From Streptomyces sp. CB00455 (GTDB taxonomy: Bacteria; Actinomycetota; Actinomycetes; Streptomycetales; Streptomycetaceae), in contig NZ_LIVQ01000005.1 of the NCBI RefSeq assembly GCF_001905445.1, forward strand, positions 62,001 through 126,000: 64,000 nucleotides of DNA. Reading direction: 5' to 3'. Below are positions 8,257-16,412 of the stretch, piece after piece (the first letter of the stretch is position 1; the number at the start of each line of letters is the position of its first letter). The notes under the pieces are model-generated. The model was not told the DNA's origin and ran no database searches. It was given only the letters and a program-made list of their open reading frames with translations. The position numbers and the translations under genes were made by a program.

Positions 8257-9468
8257 GTGCCTGCCCCGACCCTTGAGGAACTGGCTCCAGCGGGCGCCGA
8301 CCCCGGCGCCGGCCCCTATCCCGTGTACGCCGCCCTGCGGGAGCGCGGCCTCGTGCACCGGATCCACGTGCCGGGAACCGGCGATGCCTGGTTGGTGATC
8401 GGCCGGGACGAGGTGCGGGCGGCGCTCGCCGATCCGAGGCTGCGCAACGACATCCGCCATTCGGCGTCGTGGGAGAGCGACGGCGGGAACGCCGTCGGGC
8501 TCAACATGCTGCAGGCCGACGCACCCCGGCACACCCGGCTGCGCGGCCTGGTCGCCCGGGAGTTCACCGCCGGACGTGTCGCCGCCCTGGGCCCCCGCGT
8601 CCAGCGGGCGGCCGACGCACTCCTGGACGCCCTGCCCACGGCCGGCACGGCCGATCTGGTCGACGCCTACGCCCTCCCACTGCCCCTGACCGTCATCTGC
8701 GAGCTGCTCGGCGTGCCGGGCGAGGACCGGCACCTGTTCCACGCCTGGTCCAGCGAGCTCGTCACACCGACGTCGGCGGGCGCGGCGGACGCCGCCGGCG
8801 CGGAGATGAGCGCCTACTTCGCCCGCCTCATCGACCTCAAATCCGCCGACCCGGGGGCGGACCTGCTGAGTTCGCTGGTCCGCGCCCACGCCCGGGAGGA
8901 GCGGCTCGACGCCGGGGAACTCCTCGGCATGGCCTTCCTGTTGCTCGTCGCCGGACACGAGACGACGGTCAACCTGATCTCGGCGGGCGTCCTGGCGCTG
9001 CTGCGCCATCCGGATCAACTGGCCGCATTGCGGGGCGACATGAGCTTGCTGGACGGCGCCGTCGAGGAGATCCTGCGCTACGACGGACCGGTCACCGCCG
9101 CCGCCTTCCGGTACGCCGCCGAACCACTGGAGATCGACGGGGTCCGCATTCCGGCCGGTGACAGCGTGCTGCTCTCGCCGGCCGCGGCCTCCCGGGATCC
9201 CCGTCACTTCCCCGACCCCGACCGCTTCGACATCCGGCGGCCGCCCCGCGGGCACCTCGCCTTCGGACACGGCGTCCACCACTGCCTGGGCGCGCCGCTG
9301 GCCCGCGCCGAGGGGCGGATCGCCCTGGAGACGCTGTTGCGGCGCTGCCCGGACCTCGCGCTGACCGTGGATGCGGACACGCTGGTGCACCGTCAGGGCG
9401 TCATGCTCCGGGGCCTGGCAGCACTGCCCGTCCGCTGGTCGCGGCGGCTCGCGGCATCGCCCGTCTGA
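8257..9468 (+). CDS. Cytochrome P450 (CYP) monooxygenase
   Basis: 403 aa, a normal length for a soluble bacterial class I P450. The I-helix oxygen-activation motif is AGHETT (about 232-237), the K-helix ExxR is EILR (271-274), and the heme-ligand loop is FGHGVHHCLG with Cys343. It would insert one oxygen atom into an unknown hydrophobic substrate, with electrons from a ferredoxin supplied elsewhere; no ferredoxin gene is adjacent. The GTG start follows a purine-rich GGAAGGGAAG and gives the usual P450 N-terminus; the open frame runs further upstream but through the operator region. Regulation by the neighbouring TetR protein is suggested by the shared operators. Substrate unknown. Confidence 0.93.
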   Translation: MPAPTLEELAPAGADPGAGPYPVYAALRERGLVHRIHVPGTGDAWLVIGRDEVRAALADPRLRNDIRHSASWESDGGNAVGLNMLQADAPRHTRLRGLVAREFTAGRVAALGPRVQRAADALLDALPTAGTADLVDAYALPLPLTVICELLGVPGEDRHLFHAWSSELVTPTSAGAADAAGAEMSAYFARLIDLKSADPGADLLSSLVRAHAREERLDAGELLGMAFLLLVAGHETTVNLISAGVLALLRHPDQLAALRGDMSLLDGAVEEILRYDGPVTAAAFRYAAEPLEIDGVRIPAGDSVLLSPAAASRDPRHFPDPDRFDIRRPPRGHLAFGHGVHHCLGAPLARAEGRIALETLLRRCPDLALTVDADTLVHRQGVMLRGLAALPVRWSRRLAASPV

Positions 9469-9515
9469 CCGGGGCGGCGCCGGTGGCCCGCGCGGATCGC
9501 GCGGATCGCACGGAC

Positions 9516-10175
9516 CTAAGCCGGCGACGCCGGCCGGGCACGGTGCGGGCCCAGGTCGCGCAGTACGTCGCCCAGTTCGCCCGGGGACAGCGGCGCCCCG
9601 GGCAGGGCGCGCGCCGGGGCCGGGCCGGTGCGCAGCCCGTCGAGGACGAGCGTCAGCGACCGGCGCCAGCCGTCGGGGACCGTCGCGGCGAGGGCGGGGA
9701 CGATCCGGCCGAGTGCGGCGAGCAGCAGGAGCAGGTCCTCGGTGGTGACATCGGCACGCAGGACGCCGCTCTCGCGGGCGCGCGCCAGCAGGAGGTCCAC
9801 GGTTTCGCGGTTGTGGGCGTGGATCGCGTCCAGGGACGGGACGCCCTCGATGCTCGAGGTCATCAGGTCGTTCGCGCCGCGGTCGGCGGCGAGCCCGGCG
9901 AACACCTCTTCCAGATAGCCGGTCAGTCCGCTCCAGCCGTCCTCGGCCCCGCGGGCCCGCTCCCCGGCCGCCACGGTGTGGGCGAGCCGGTCGTGGAAGA
10001 CCTCCTCGATCAGGGCCGCGCGGGTGGGGAAGTGCCGGTAGAGCGTGGCGTTGCCGACGCCGGCCCGGCGGGCGATCTCGTCGAAGGGGGCGTCGAGCCC
10101 CTGACCGGCGAAGACCTCGCGGGCTGCGGCGACGAGGAGTTCGCGGTTGCGTCGCGCGTCCCGGCGTACGGACAT
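9516..10175 (-). CDS. TetR-family transcriptional regulator
   Basis: 219 aa. The N-terminal helix-turn-helix is clear: RNRELLVAAAREVFAGQG, then FDEIARRAGVGNATLYRHFP (about 10-52). The C-terminal ligand domain is variable, as normal. It is convergent with the P450 gene and divergent from the patatin-like gene. Four copies of GGGGA-N4-TCCCC lie in the two promoter regions, so it most likely represses itself, the P450 gene and the patatin-like gene, and is released by an unknown ligand. The ATG start was chosen where the family consensus begins. Confidence 0.92.
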   Translation of the reverse strand: MSVRRDARRNRELLVAAAREVFAGQGLDAPFDEIARRAGVGNATLYRHFPTRAALIEEVFHDRLAHTVAAGERARGAEDGWSGLTGYLEEVFAGLAADRGANDLMTSSIEGVPSLDAIHAHNRETVDLLLARARESGVLRADVTTEDLLLLLAALGRIVPALAATVPDGWRRSLTLVLDGLRTGPAPARALPGAPLSPGELGDVLRDLGPHRARPASPA

Positions 10176-10194
10176 GGGTGCCTCCACAGGTAGT

Positions 10195-10252
10195 GGGGAC
10201 CATTCCCCGGTACTGATGTTATCGTCGGAGCAGGAAACGGGGAGCAATCCCC
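10195..10252. promoter_or_regulatory. Paired operators between tetR and the patatin-like gene
   Basis: Perfect inverted repeats GGGGACCATTCCCC (10195-10208) and GGGGAGCAATCCCC (10239-10252), centres 44 bp apart, fill the divergent promoter. Both match the pair upstream of the P450 gene in arms and 4-bp spacer. Confidence 0.8.
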
Positions 10253-10282
10253 ATTTTGGTCGGCTGGGAGCGGGGGCGGAAG

Positions 10283-11137
10283 GTGCGGGACGACGGCACG
10301 ACTCTGGTACTGGGTGGCGGAGGTCCCCTCGGCGCGGCGTGGCTCGCGGGGATGCTGGCCGGCCTGGCCGCCGCGGGGGGCCGGGCGGCCGAGGTGGTCG
10401 CCTCCGGCCGGCTGCTCGGCACGTCCGCGGGGGCCGTGCTCGGCGCCCGCCTGGCGGCGGGGACCTCCGCCGTGGAGCTGTACCGGCGTCAACTGGAGGG
10501 CGCAGACCGGATCGACCTGACGGTGACGGCCCGCCAGAGCGCCGGATTCCTCTGGGCGGCGCTCGGTTCGCGGACCAGTCAGGGATCGGCCCGGCGACTG
10601 GGGCGGGCCGCCCTGGCCGTCCGCAGTGCACCCCCGTACGCGGCGCGCGACGCCGTCGTCGGTTTGCTGGGAGACGTACGGGCATGGCCCGACCGGCCGT
10701 TGCGCGTGGTGGCCGTCGACGCGCGCACGGGAGAGCCCGCCGCCTTCGACGCGGCATCGGGCGTCACCCTCCTCGACGCGGTGGCGGCGAGCTGCGCGGT
10801 GCCGGTGGTGTGGCCCGCGGTCACCGTCGCGGGACGGCAGTGGATCGACGGCGGGGTCCGCTCGACCACCAACTGCGCGCTGGCGGGCGGGGCGCGGCGC
10901 GTGGTGGTCCTGGCGCCGGTCCCCAAGCCGCCGGGCCCGCACCGGACCGCGGCCGAAGAAGCCGCCGCCCTGGCACGGGGCGGGGCGCGGGTCACCGTGA
11001 TCTCCCCGGACCGAGAGACGCGCCGGGTGATGGGACGCAACATGGCCGACGCCGCTCGCGCCGCGGCCACCGCCCGCGCGGCGCACGCCCAGGCCACCCG
11101 TCACCTGGCCGACGTCGCCCGGACCGCGGACGCGTAG
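10283..11137 (+). CDS. Patatin-like phospholipase
   Basis: 284 aa from a GTG start. Patatin signatures are present: the oxyanion loop LGGGGPLGAAW (residues 10-20), the nucleophile elbow GTSAG with Ser48, and the catalytic Asp in DGG (Asp189). Patatins are Ser-Asp dyad acyl hydrolases acting on phospholipids or other lipid esters. There is no signal peptide, so it should act in the cytosol or at the inner membrane face. A TTG 27 nt upstream would also keep the frame, but the GTG lies just before the conserved start of the fold. It shares operators with the divergent tetR gene, so its expression is likely tied to the P450. Confidence 0.88.
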   Translation: MRDDGTTLVLGGGGPLGAAWLAGMLAGLAAAGGRAAEVVASGRLLGTSAGAVLGARLAAGTSAVELYRRQLEGADRIDLTVTARQSAGFLWAALGSRTSQGSARRLGRAALAVRSAPPYAARDAVVGLLGDVRAWPDRPLRVVAVDARTGEPAAFDAASGVTLLDAVAASCAVPVVWPAVTVAGRQWIDGGVRSTTNCALAGGARRVVVLAPVPKPPGPHRTAAEEAAALARGGARVTVISPDRETRRVMGRNMADAARAAATARAAHAQATRHLADVARTADA

Positions 11138-11226
11138 GTCCTGTCGTCGAAGGAGCGCCGGCAAGGCGCGCGGCGTCCGGCGTCGCCCGTGTCCCGCCCG
11201 GGCCGGCGACAGGGTGGCGACCGGGC

Positions 11227-11886
11227 TCAGCGCACGTGGGCCTCGACCTCCCCGAACACCGTGGGGTCGGTCCGCAGCTGCCCGTGACTGAGGCACCGGG
11301 TCGTATGGTTGACGGCGCCGGCGAGGGCCACACTGCTGTCCGGATTGATGACGATGTCGCAGGGCGAGCCCCAGGTGGCGTAGCGGGAGGGGCCCGGGGT
11401 CTCGTCCCCGGAGTTCAGGTCGTTCAGGAAGGCGGAGCCGGGCCGCATCTCCCTGCAGGCGACCCCCGCGCACAAGCGGGCGGTGTCCGTGCCGTGGTTG
11501 GGCCCCGCCAGGGACACCCACGCATCGACCTTGGACCCGCCCGCGAGGTTCTTGAGGTAGCGGCGGGCGGACAGCGCGCCCATCGAGTGGGTGATGATGT
11601 CGACCTTGGCGGCCCCGGTGGCGGCCAGGACGCGGTCGATCTCCTCGGCGAGCAGGGCCGCCGTGGTGGCGTTGGTCCGGCTGCTGTCATAGGTCCACTG
11701 GTCGAGGCGGTCGGCGGGCCAGCCGTCGGCCCGGAAGCGGCCGGCCATCTCGTCCCAGGCGGATCCCTCCGCGCTCCACCCGTGGACGAACACGACCGGG
11801 TCCGGGGCGGCGGCCGCGGGAGCTTGGGCCGGGGCCGGGGCGAGGGACGCCAGGGCGAGGAGGAGCGCGGGCAGGCCGCGCAGCAT
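11227..11886 (-). CDS. Secreted triacylglycerol lipase (alpha/beta hydrolase)
   Basis: 219 aa. Residues 1-28 form a signal peptide (LPALLLALASLAPAPAQA). The mature part starts with PVVFVHGW, the oxyanion-hole segment, and has the nucleophile elbow THSMG (Ser101). The block AWVSLAGPNHGT is typical of Streptomyces/Bacillus LipA-type lipases. The Cys pairs near ARLCAGVACREM and PCDI...RCLSHGQ probably form disulphides outside the cell. The likely catalytic His is in the last quarter (LSHGQL). A longer frame exists, but its extra N-terminus is not signal-like. It converges on the patatin-like gene. Confidence 0.88.
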   Translation of the reverse strand: MLRGLPALLLALASLAPAPAQAPAAAAPDPVVFVHGWSAEGSAWDEMAGRFRADGWPADRLDQWTYDSSRTNATTAALLAEEIDRVLAATGAAKVDIITHSMGALSARRYLKNLAGGSKVDAWVSLAGPNHGTDTARLCAGVACREMRPGSAFLNDLNSGDETPGPSRYATWGSPCDIVINPDSSVALAGAVNHTTRCLSHGQLRTDPTVFGEVEAHVR

Positions 11887-12065
11887 CAGGTTTTCGATCA
11901 CCTGGGGAGATGTAGCGCCCCCTCCCGGCGGCCACGGGGAAAGGGGAGACGGCTCACCCGCTCGGACCGCCGGATTCACCGGAGGAACGTTGCGCCCGCC
12001 CCCGAGCGCGCAGCCCGCGGTCGGATGCCTGTCCCCGAGGGCCGCCGGGACCGCATAATGCGGCG

Positions 12066-12437
12066 GTGACGAGCAACGACGTGGTCCTGGACTGCCAACT
12101 GCCCCTGGAGGCCCGGATAGGCCGGCTCGCCGGGATGTGGATCCGCGACGGCCGCCGCGCCCGCCACCTGGTGACGGGCAAGGCGTTCTTCGCGGTGTAC
12201 TCCTGGCACCTGCTGCACTGGACCGACCACGACATCGCGTGGGCGGAGTTCGTCGCCGCGTCGTACGACTCCATCGGCGGCCGGGGCGGCTGGGAGGCCA
12301 TGCTCCGCGAGCGGACCACCTGCCAGACCTGCGGCGACAGCTACCTGTTGGAGAACATCGGGCTGTGCACCGGCTGCATGCGCTACACCTGTTACTCCTG
12401 CGGCGGTCACGAGCGCTGCGCCGGAGAGATCGTCTGA
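12066..12437 (+). CDS. Small zinc-ribbon-like protein of unknown function
   Basis: 123 aa, GTG start. The N-terminal 80 residues are Trp-rich (MWIRDGRRARHLVTGKAFF, HLLHWTDHDIAWAEF). The C-terminal 40 residues contain seven cysteines as CQTCGDS, then LCTGCMRYTCYSCGG and HERCAG, which looks like one or two treble-clef/zinc-ribbon knuckles. Similar small proteins are common in Streptomyces; I do not know a function. No signal peptide. It is divergent from the lipase gene. Confidence 0.75.
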   Translation: MTSNDVVLDCQLPLEARIGRLAGMWIRDGRRARHLVTGKAFFAVYSWHLLHWTDHDIAWAEFVAASYDSIGGRGGWEAMLRERTTCQTCGDSYLLENIGLCTGCMRYTCYSCGGHERCAGEIV

Positions 12438-12537
12438 CCGGGGCCGGCCCGGCCCCCGCCGCCGGCCGGCGCCGCTGGCCCCGCGGTGCGGAGCCCTCGT
12501 AGGGTGCACCCAGCAGAGATCACACACCGCGGAGGGC

Positions 12538-12912
12538 GTGCCCGTGCACGGACACGAAGAAGAACAGAACACCGGCGGCGCACGGCCGTCCGCAAGCGGC
12601 GCCGAGGCCACGGTGGTGCGGGTCATGGGCGACATCGACATGGACCGGACCGACGAGCTGCGCAGCATGCTGATGGAAGCGGTCGCCGACGACGGCTCCG
12701 GTCCCGTCGTCGTCGACGTCAGCGGCCTCACCTTCTGCGACTCGACCGGGCTGTCCGTGCTGCTGCGGGCGCGCATGGCCGCGGAGGAAGCCGGGCGCGC
12801 CATGTGCCTGGCCGGCCCGACCCAGCAGCTGGTCCGGCTCCTGGAGGTCACCGGCGCCGGCGCGCTGCTGCCGGTCGTTCCCGTCCCGGAGCCGGCGCCC
12901 GAGGCGGGCTGA
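12538..12912 (+). CDS. STAS-domain anti-sigma factor antagonist
   Basis: 124 aa. A single STAS domain of the SpoIIAA/RsbV/BldG type: VVRVMGDIDMDRTDEL, then VVVDVSGLTFCDSTGLSVLL, where the Ser of DSTG is the usual phosphorylation site of the cognate kinase. Unphosphorylated, it would bind an anti-sigma kinase and free a sigma factor. No kinase or sigma gene is adjacent. The GTG start follows GGAGGG at a short distance. Confidence 0.9.
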   Translation: MPVHGHEEEQNTGGARPSASGAEATVVRVMGDIDMDRTDELRSMLMEAVADDGSGPVVVDVSGLTFCDSTGLSVLLRARMAAEEAGRAMCLAGPTQQLVRLLEVTGAGALLPVVPVPEPAPEAG

Positions 12913-13123
12913 AACCCAGTCGCCGAAGTCCCGCCCGGCCCGCCGAGGTCCGCAGAGCAAGACCTGGGGTCCGGCAGGCGGCAGGCGGTCGGCGACCGGC
13001 GCGGTCAGGAGGGCGAGCGCGTGGAGGGGCCTCCCGCCATGGAGGAGTCGGCGCCTGTCGAAGCGGTCGCCGCCTGTCGAATCGGTCGCCGAGCGGGCCG
13101 GCGCCGCCGCTCCGGTGGCCGCT

Positions 13124-13717
13124 TCAGGACAGGCCGTCGATCTCGCGTACGAGACGCGCCCCTTCCCGAGTCATGATCTCCGGGTCGCGCAGGGCGTTGG
13201 CCAGCAGGGACATGCCCTGGTAGGCACCGACGAGCGCCACGGCCAGACCCGCGGGGTCGGCGGCGCCCAGCAGCCCGTACTGCCGTTCCACCCAGCTCAG
13301 CAGCCCGCGGATGACGCGGCCCGCCGCGAGGTCGAGACCGCCCTCGGTGCGCTTGTCCAGCTCGACGGCGAGCGTGCCCGTGGGACAGCCGTAGCGGGCC
13401 GCCGTGTCGCGCTGGGCGACCCATGCGGCCACGAGCCCCTTCAGGCGTTCGCGGGGGTCCGGGAGCTGGTCGAGCTCGCCGGTGAGGGCTTCCAGGTGCC
13501 TGGTGTGCTCCGCGAGTGCGGCCTCGATCAGCTCGTCCTTGGTCTTGAAGTAGTAGTACACGTTGCCCGAGGGGACATCGGCGGCGCGGGCGATGTCGGC
13601 GATGGTCGTGCGCTCCACGCCCTGCTCGTGCAGGATCCGGGCGGTGGCGGCCGTCAGCCGCTGCCGCTTCCCGGCGGCCTTGGCCCGGGGGCTCCGGGAT
13701 TCCGTTGAGTCAGTCAC
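13124..13717 (-). CDS. TetR-family transcriptional regulator
   Basis: 197 aa. The HTH is clear: RLTAATARILHEQGVERTTI, then ADIARAADVPSGNVYYYFKT (about 20-58). The C-terminal half (RYGCPTGTLAVELDKR) resembles the TetR group with a conserved Cys-Pro-x-Gly that often controls NmrA-like or quinone-linked reductases. It is divergent from such a reductase gene, with two matching operators in the gap, one covering its own GTG start, so autorepression is likely. Confidence 0.93.
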   Translation of the reverse strand: MTDSTESRSPRAKAAGKRQRLTAATARILHEQGVERTTIADIARAADVPSGNVYYYFKTKDELIEAALAEHTRHLEALTGELDQLPDPRERLKGLVAAWVAQRDTAARYGCPTGTLAVELDKRTEGGLDLAAGRVIRGLLSWVERQYGLLGAADPAGLAVALVGAYQGMSLLANALRDPEIMTREGARLVREIDGLS

Positions 13718-13727
13718 CCGACTGACT
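13708..13727. promoter_or_regulatory. TetR operator 1
   Basis: A perfect 8-bp inverted repeat, AGTCAGTC-ACCC-GACTGACT, overlaps the start codon of the tetR gene. Confidence 0.8.
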
Positions 13728-13766
13728 ATAGACAGCAGGCGGCCACGGCGGTAGCGTCCGGCCTGG

Positions 13767-13786
13767 AGTTAGTCATTCGACTCACT
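13767..13786. promoter_or_regulatory. TetR operator 2
   Basis: AGTTAGTC-ATTC-GACTCACT has the same arm length and spacer as operator 1, with one mismatch between arms. It lies 27 bp upstream of the NmrA-like gene. Confidence 0.75.
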
Positions 13787-13812
13787 TTATGACGAGGGCC
13801 GAGGAGATCGAC

Positions 13813-14634
13813 ATGATCGTGGTGACGGGTGCGACCGGGAACGTCGGACGGGCGCTGGTGCGGATGCTCACCGAGGAGCGGATCCCCGTGACGGCCGTGG
13901 CGCGGCACATCACCGCCGCCGACGTGCCGCCCGGGGTGCGGGCGGTGGCCGGCGACCTGGCCGAGCCGGCCGGGCTGCGGGCCGCGTTCGACGGCGCGCG
14001 GGCGCTCTTCCTGCTGGTGGCGGGCCAGGAGCCGTACGCCGTACTGGACGCGGCGCGGGCCGCGGGGATCCGCGAGGTGGTGCTGCTGTCGTCACAGGGG
14101 GCGGGGACGCGCCCGGCGCAGTACGAGCACGCCGCACTGTTCGAGAAGGCCGTACGGGAGTCCGGTCTCGACTGGACGATCCTGCGGTCGGGCGGGATGG
14201 CCACCAACGCCCTCGCCTGGGCGGAGTCGATCCGCACGCACCGGGCGGCGGCAGCGCCCTTCGGTGACGTCGGGCTGCCGTTCGTCGATCCCGACGACGT
14301 GGCAGCGGTCGCCGCCGCCGTCCTGCGCGAGGAGGCGCACCGCGGCGCCACCTACACGCTGACCGGCCCCGAGGCGACCACCCCGCGGGAGCGGGCGGCG
14401 GCGATCGCGGCGGCGCTGGGTGAGCCGGTCCGCTTCACCGAGCAAACCCGCGAGGAGGCCCACGCGCTGATGGCCCGGTTCATGCCGCTGCCCGCCGTCG
14501 AGGGGACCCTGGCGATCCTGGGCGAACCCACCGACCGGGAGCGGTGGGTGAGCCCCGACGCCGGGCGCGTCCTGGGCAGGGCTCCGGGAACCTTCGCGGC
14601 GTGGGCCGAGCGCAACGCGGCAGCCTTCCGCTGA
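13813..14634 (+). CDS. NmrA-like NAD(P)-binding reductase
   Basis: 273 aa. An atypical SDR: it opens with MIVVTGATGNVGRALV, the GxxGxxG dinucleotide motif. No catalytic YxxxK is seen at the usual place, which fits NmrA/QorB-type quinone reductases or redox sensors (VLLSSQGAG, SGLDWTILRSGGMATN). The ATG was chosen because GAGGAG lies 6 nt before it; an upstream ATG in frame has no ribosome site. It is divergent from the TetR gene and probably repressed by it. Confidence 0.9.
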   Translation: MIVVTGATGNVGRALVRMLTEERIPVTAVARHITAADVPPGVRAVAGDLAEPAGLRAAFDGARALFLLVAGQEPYAVLDAARAAGIREVVLLSSQGAGTRPAQYEHAALFEKAVRESGLDWTILRSGGMATNALAWAESIRTHRAAAAPFGDVGLPFVDPDDVAAVAAAVLREEAHRGATYTLTGPEATTPRERAAAIAAALGEPVRFTEQTREEAHALMARFMPLPAVEGTLAILGEPTDRERWVSPDAGRVLGRAPGTFAAWAERNAAAFR

Positions 14635-14673
14635 CCGGCCGATTACCGTACGCCCCGTCAGGCCCCGAGGCTC

Positions 14674-14721
14674 GTGATCCCGTAACTTCGTAACCCCGTG
14701 AGCCCGTGAGTCCGTGAGTCC
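14674..14721. repeat. Six imperfect 8-bp tandem repeats
   Basis: Units GTGATCCC, GTAACTTC, GTAACCCC, GTGAGCCC, GTGAGTCC, GTGAGTCC follow in register, just upstream of the ribosome site of the next gene. Confidence 0.6.
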
Positions 14722-14742
14722 TCGCCGCCGAAGGAGTGTGCC

Positions 14743-15174
14743 GTGGCCCTGTCCCGTACCGAACGTGAGCAGTTCTTCGCCGAACCCCACATCGCCGCAC
14801 TGGCCGTGGACGCGGGCGAGGGCGGCGGACGCGCACCGCTGACGGTGCCGATCTGGTACCAGTACGCCCCGGGCGGAGATGTGTGGATCATGACCGGCCG
14901 GGACTCCCGCAAGGCCGGACTGATCGCGGCGGCCGGGCGGTTCAGCCTGATGGCCGACCGCGTGGAGCCGACGATCCGGTACGTGTCGGTCGAGGGCCCG
15001 GTCGTCTCCACCGTCGCCGGCACGCGCGAGCAGTTGACCGAGATGTCCGCCCGGTACCTGCCGCCGGACAAGGTGGACGCCTACGTCGACTTCGCGTGGC
15101 AGAACCATGGTGAACAGGTCGTGATCCACATGCGCCCCACGCACTGGGTGAGCACGGACCTCGGCCAGGTCTGA
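14743..15174 (+). CDS. Pyridoxamine-phosphate-oxidase-like flavin/F420 protein
   Basis: 143 aa. A split-barrel protein: LSRTEREQFFAEPHIAAL, then LTVPIWYQYAPGGDVWIMTG, then KAGLIAAAGRFSLMADR. This is the pattern of the PNPOx-like family that binds FMN or coenzyme F420 in actinomycetes. The substrate cannot be told. The GTG start has AAGGAG at 6 nt. A terminator lies directly after the gene. Confidence 0.88.
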   Translation: MALSRTEREQFFAEPHIAALAVDAGEGGGRAPLTVPIWYQYAPGGDVWIMTGRDSRKAGLIAAAGRFSLMADRVEPTIRYVSVEGPVVSTVAGTREQLTEMSARYLPPDKVDAYVDFAWQNHGEQVVIHMRPTHWVSTDLGQV

Positions 15175-15189
15175 CCTGCTCGCGCGGGC

Positions 15190-15220
15190 GGCCCGCCCCC
15201 CTCGCGGGGAGGGGCGGGCC
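15190..15220. terminator. Bidirectional terminator
   Basis: A perfect 10-bp stem, GGCCCGCCCC / GGGGCGGGCC, with an 11-nt loop lies between two convergent genes. Confidence 0.75.
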
Positions 15221-15238
15221 GTGCCTGAACGAGCGCCC

Positions 15239-15724
15239 CTACGCGGCGAGCTGGTGCTGGCGCTGCGGCTCCCGCCGCGCCTGCGGCTGGCGCCGCGGCT
15301 GTTGCAGCTGGGCCTGGCCGAACAGGAGCGCGTAGCCGTCCGGGAGCCCGCCGAGGATGCGGGCCAGCAGGTCCGGTCCGGCGAGGGCCGCCACGACGGC
15401 GAGGACGGCCCCGGCGTCCCAGCGGGCGATGGCGGGGGTGGAGCCGGTGCGGGCGGCCAGGTCCTTCACGAAGCCCCAGCCGGTGAGCTGCTCACCATCG
15501 GGGACCTGGGCGGCGAGGGCGAGCGCCGCCTCCAGGGGCAGGCACTGGGCGAGGGCGACGCGTTCGTCACCGGTGACCTGCCGTCCCAGCGCGGCGAGCA
15601 CGTCGTGGACGACCTCGGCGGCGCGCTCGCGGGTCGGGTACGCACCGTCGTAGCGCACCCGTTCCAGCATCTGGTCGAACGGCGTGGCCGTCAGGGGCCG
15701 GTTCGGTCGAGGCTGGTCGAACAT
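15239..15724 (-). CDS. DUF2267-domain protein
   Basis: 161 aa. Residues of about 15-140 match the DUF2267 pattern: FDQMLERVRYDGAYPTRERA, AAEVVHDVLAALGRQVTGDE, LAQCLPLEAALALA. The last 20 residues are a Gln/Arg-rich tail (QLQQPRRQPQARREPQ). DUF2267 proteins are small helical proteins that often cluster with stress genes; here it follows hsp18 on the same strand, 120 nt downstream. Function unknown. Confidence 0.85.
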   Translation of the reverse strand: MFDQPRPNRPLTATPFDQMLERVRYDGAYPTRERAAEVVHDVLAALGRQVTGDERVALAQCLPLEAALALAAQVPDGEQLTGWGFVKDLAARTGSTPAIARWDAGAVLAVVAALAGPDLLARILGGLPDGYALLFGQAQLQQPRRQPQARREPQRQHQLAA

Positions 15725-15844
15725 GGTTCCGCGGTTGCCTTTCTCTTCGCAGGTTCGTTCTCTTTCGCAGGTGCGGCTCTCTTCGCGGATGCGGCGCTTG
15801 CGGGTTCGGCGCCGGCTGTCCGCCTTCCGCCGCCGACGCCGGGT

Positions 15845-16279
15845 TCAGCCGCTGATCTGCTTCGGGTCGCCGGTGCGGCCGATGCTGATCTTGCGGGGCT
15901 TGGCGCGTTCGGCGATCGGGATGCGCAGGGTCAGCACACCCGCGTCGTAGTCGGCCTGGATGTGCTCGGTGTCCAGGGTGTCGGCCAGGACGATCTGGCG
16001 CGAGAAGACACCGAGGGGGCGCTCGGAGAGCTCCATCTGTACCCGGTCGGCCTTGGCGGCCGGGCGGCGCTCGGCCTTCACCGTGAGCATGTTCCGCTCC
16101 ACGTCGATGTCGATCGCCTCGGTGCTGACGCCGGGAAGGTCGAAGGCGATCACGTAGACGTCGCCCTCGCGGTAGGCGTCCATCGGCATGACCGACGGCT
16201 TCGACCAGGTCCCCGACGTCCCCGACAGCTGCTGGACGATGCGGTCCATCTCGCGGAACGGGTCAGTGCGCATCAGCAT
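15845..16279 (-). CDS. hsp18: Small heat-shock protein Hsp18 (Hsp20 family)
   Basis: 144 aa, standard length. An alpha-crystallin domain runs from about residue 38 to 130: VYVIAFDLPGVSTEAIDIDV, MLTVKAERR, then the conserved GVLTLRIPIAE motif, and a C-terminal ISIG resembling the IxI/V anchor. It is an ATP-independent holdase that forms oligomers and binds unfolding proteins. The ATG follows GGAGG at 9 nt. The upstream region has the RheA operator, and the divergent gene is a RheA homologue, so induction by heat through loss of RheA binding is the expected control. Confidence 0.95.
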   Translation of the reverse strand: MLMRTDPFREMDRIVQQLSGTSGTWSKPSVMPMDAYREGDVYVIAFDLPGVSTEAIDIDVERNMLTVKAERRPAAKADRVQMELSERPLGVFSRQIVLADTLDTEHIQADYDAGVLTLRIPIAERAKPRKISIGRTGDPKQISG

Positions 16280-16346
16280 CGCGAAACACCTCCGGTTGGT
16301 TCAGGCAGGAACTGCCCATGCGCTTCAACGTGTTTCCGTTGTAGCA

Positions 16347-16365
16347 TGTCATCCAAACGATGACA
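16347..16365. promoter_or_regulatory. RheA operator (TGTCATC-N5-GATGACA)
   Basis: Perfect 7-bp inverted repeat with a 5-bp spacer between hsp18 and the divergent regulator. It equals the operator consensus described for Streptomyces albus RheA. A third half-site GATGACA lies at 16385-16391, nearer the regulator start. Confidence 0.9.
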
Positions 16366-16412
16366 AGCAAGGCGTCACCTGATGGATGACATCGACGCCG
16401 TAGGGAGTGACC

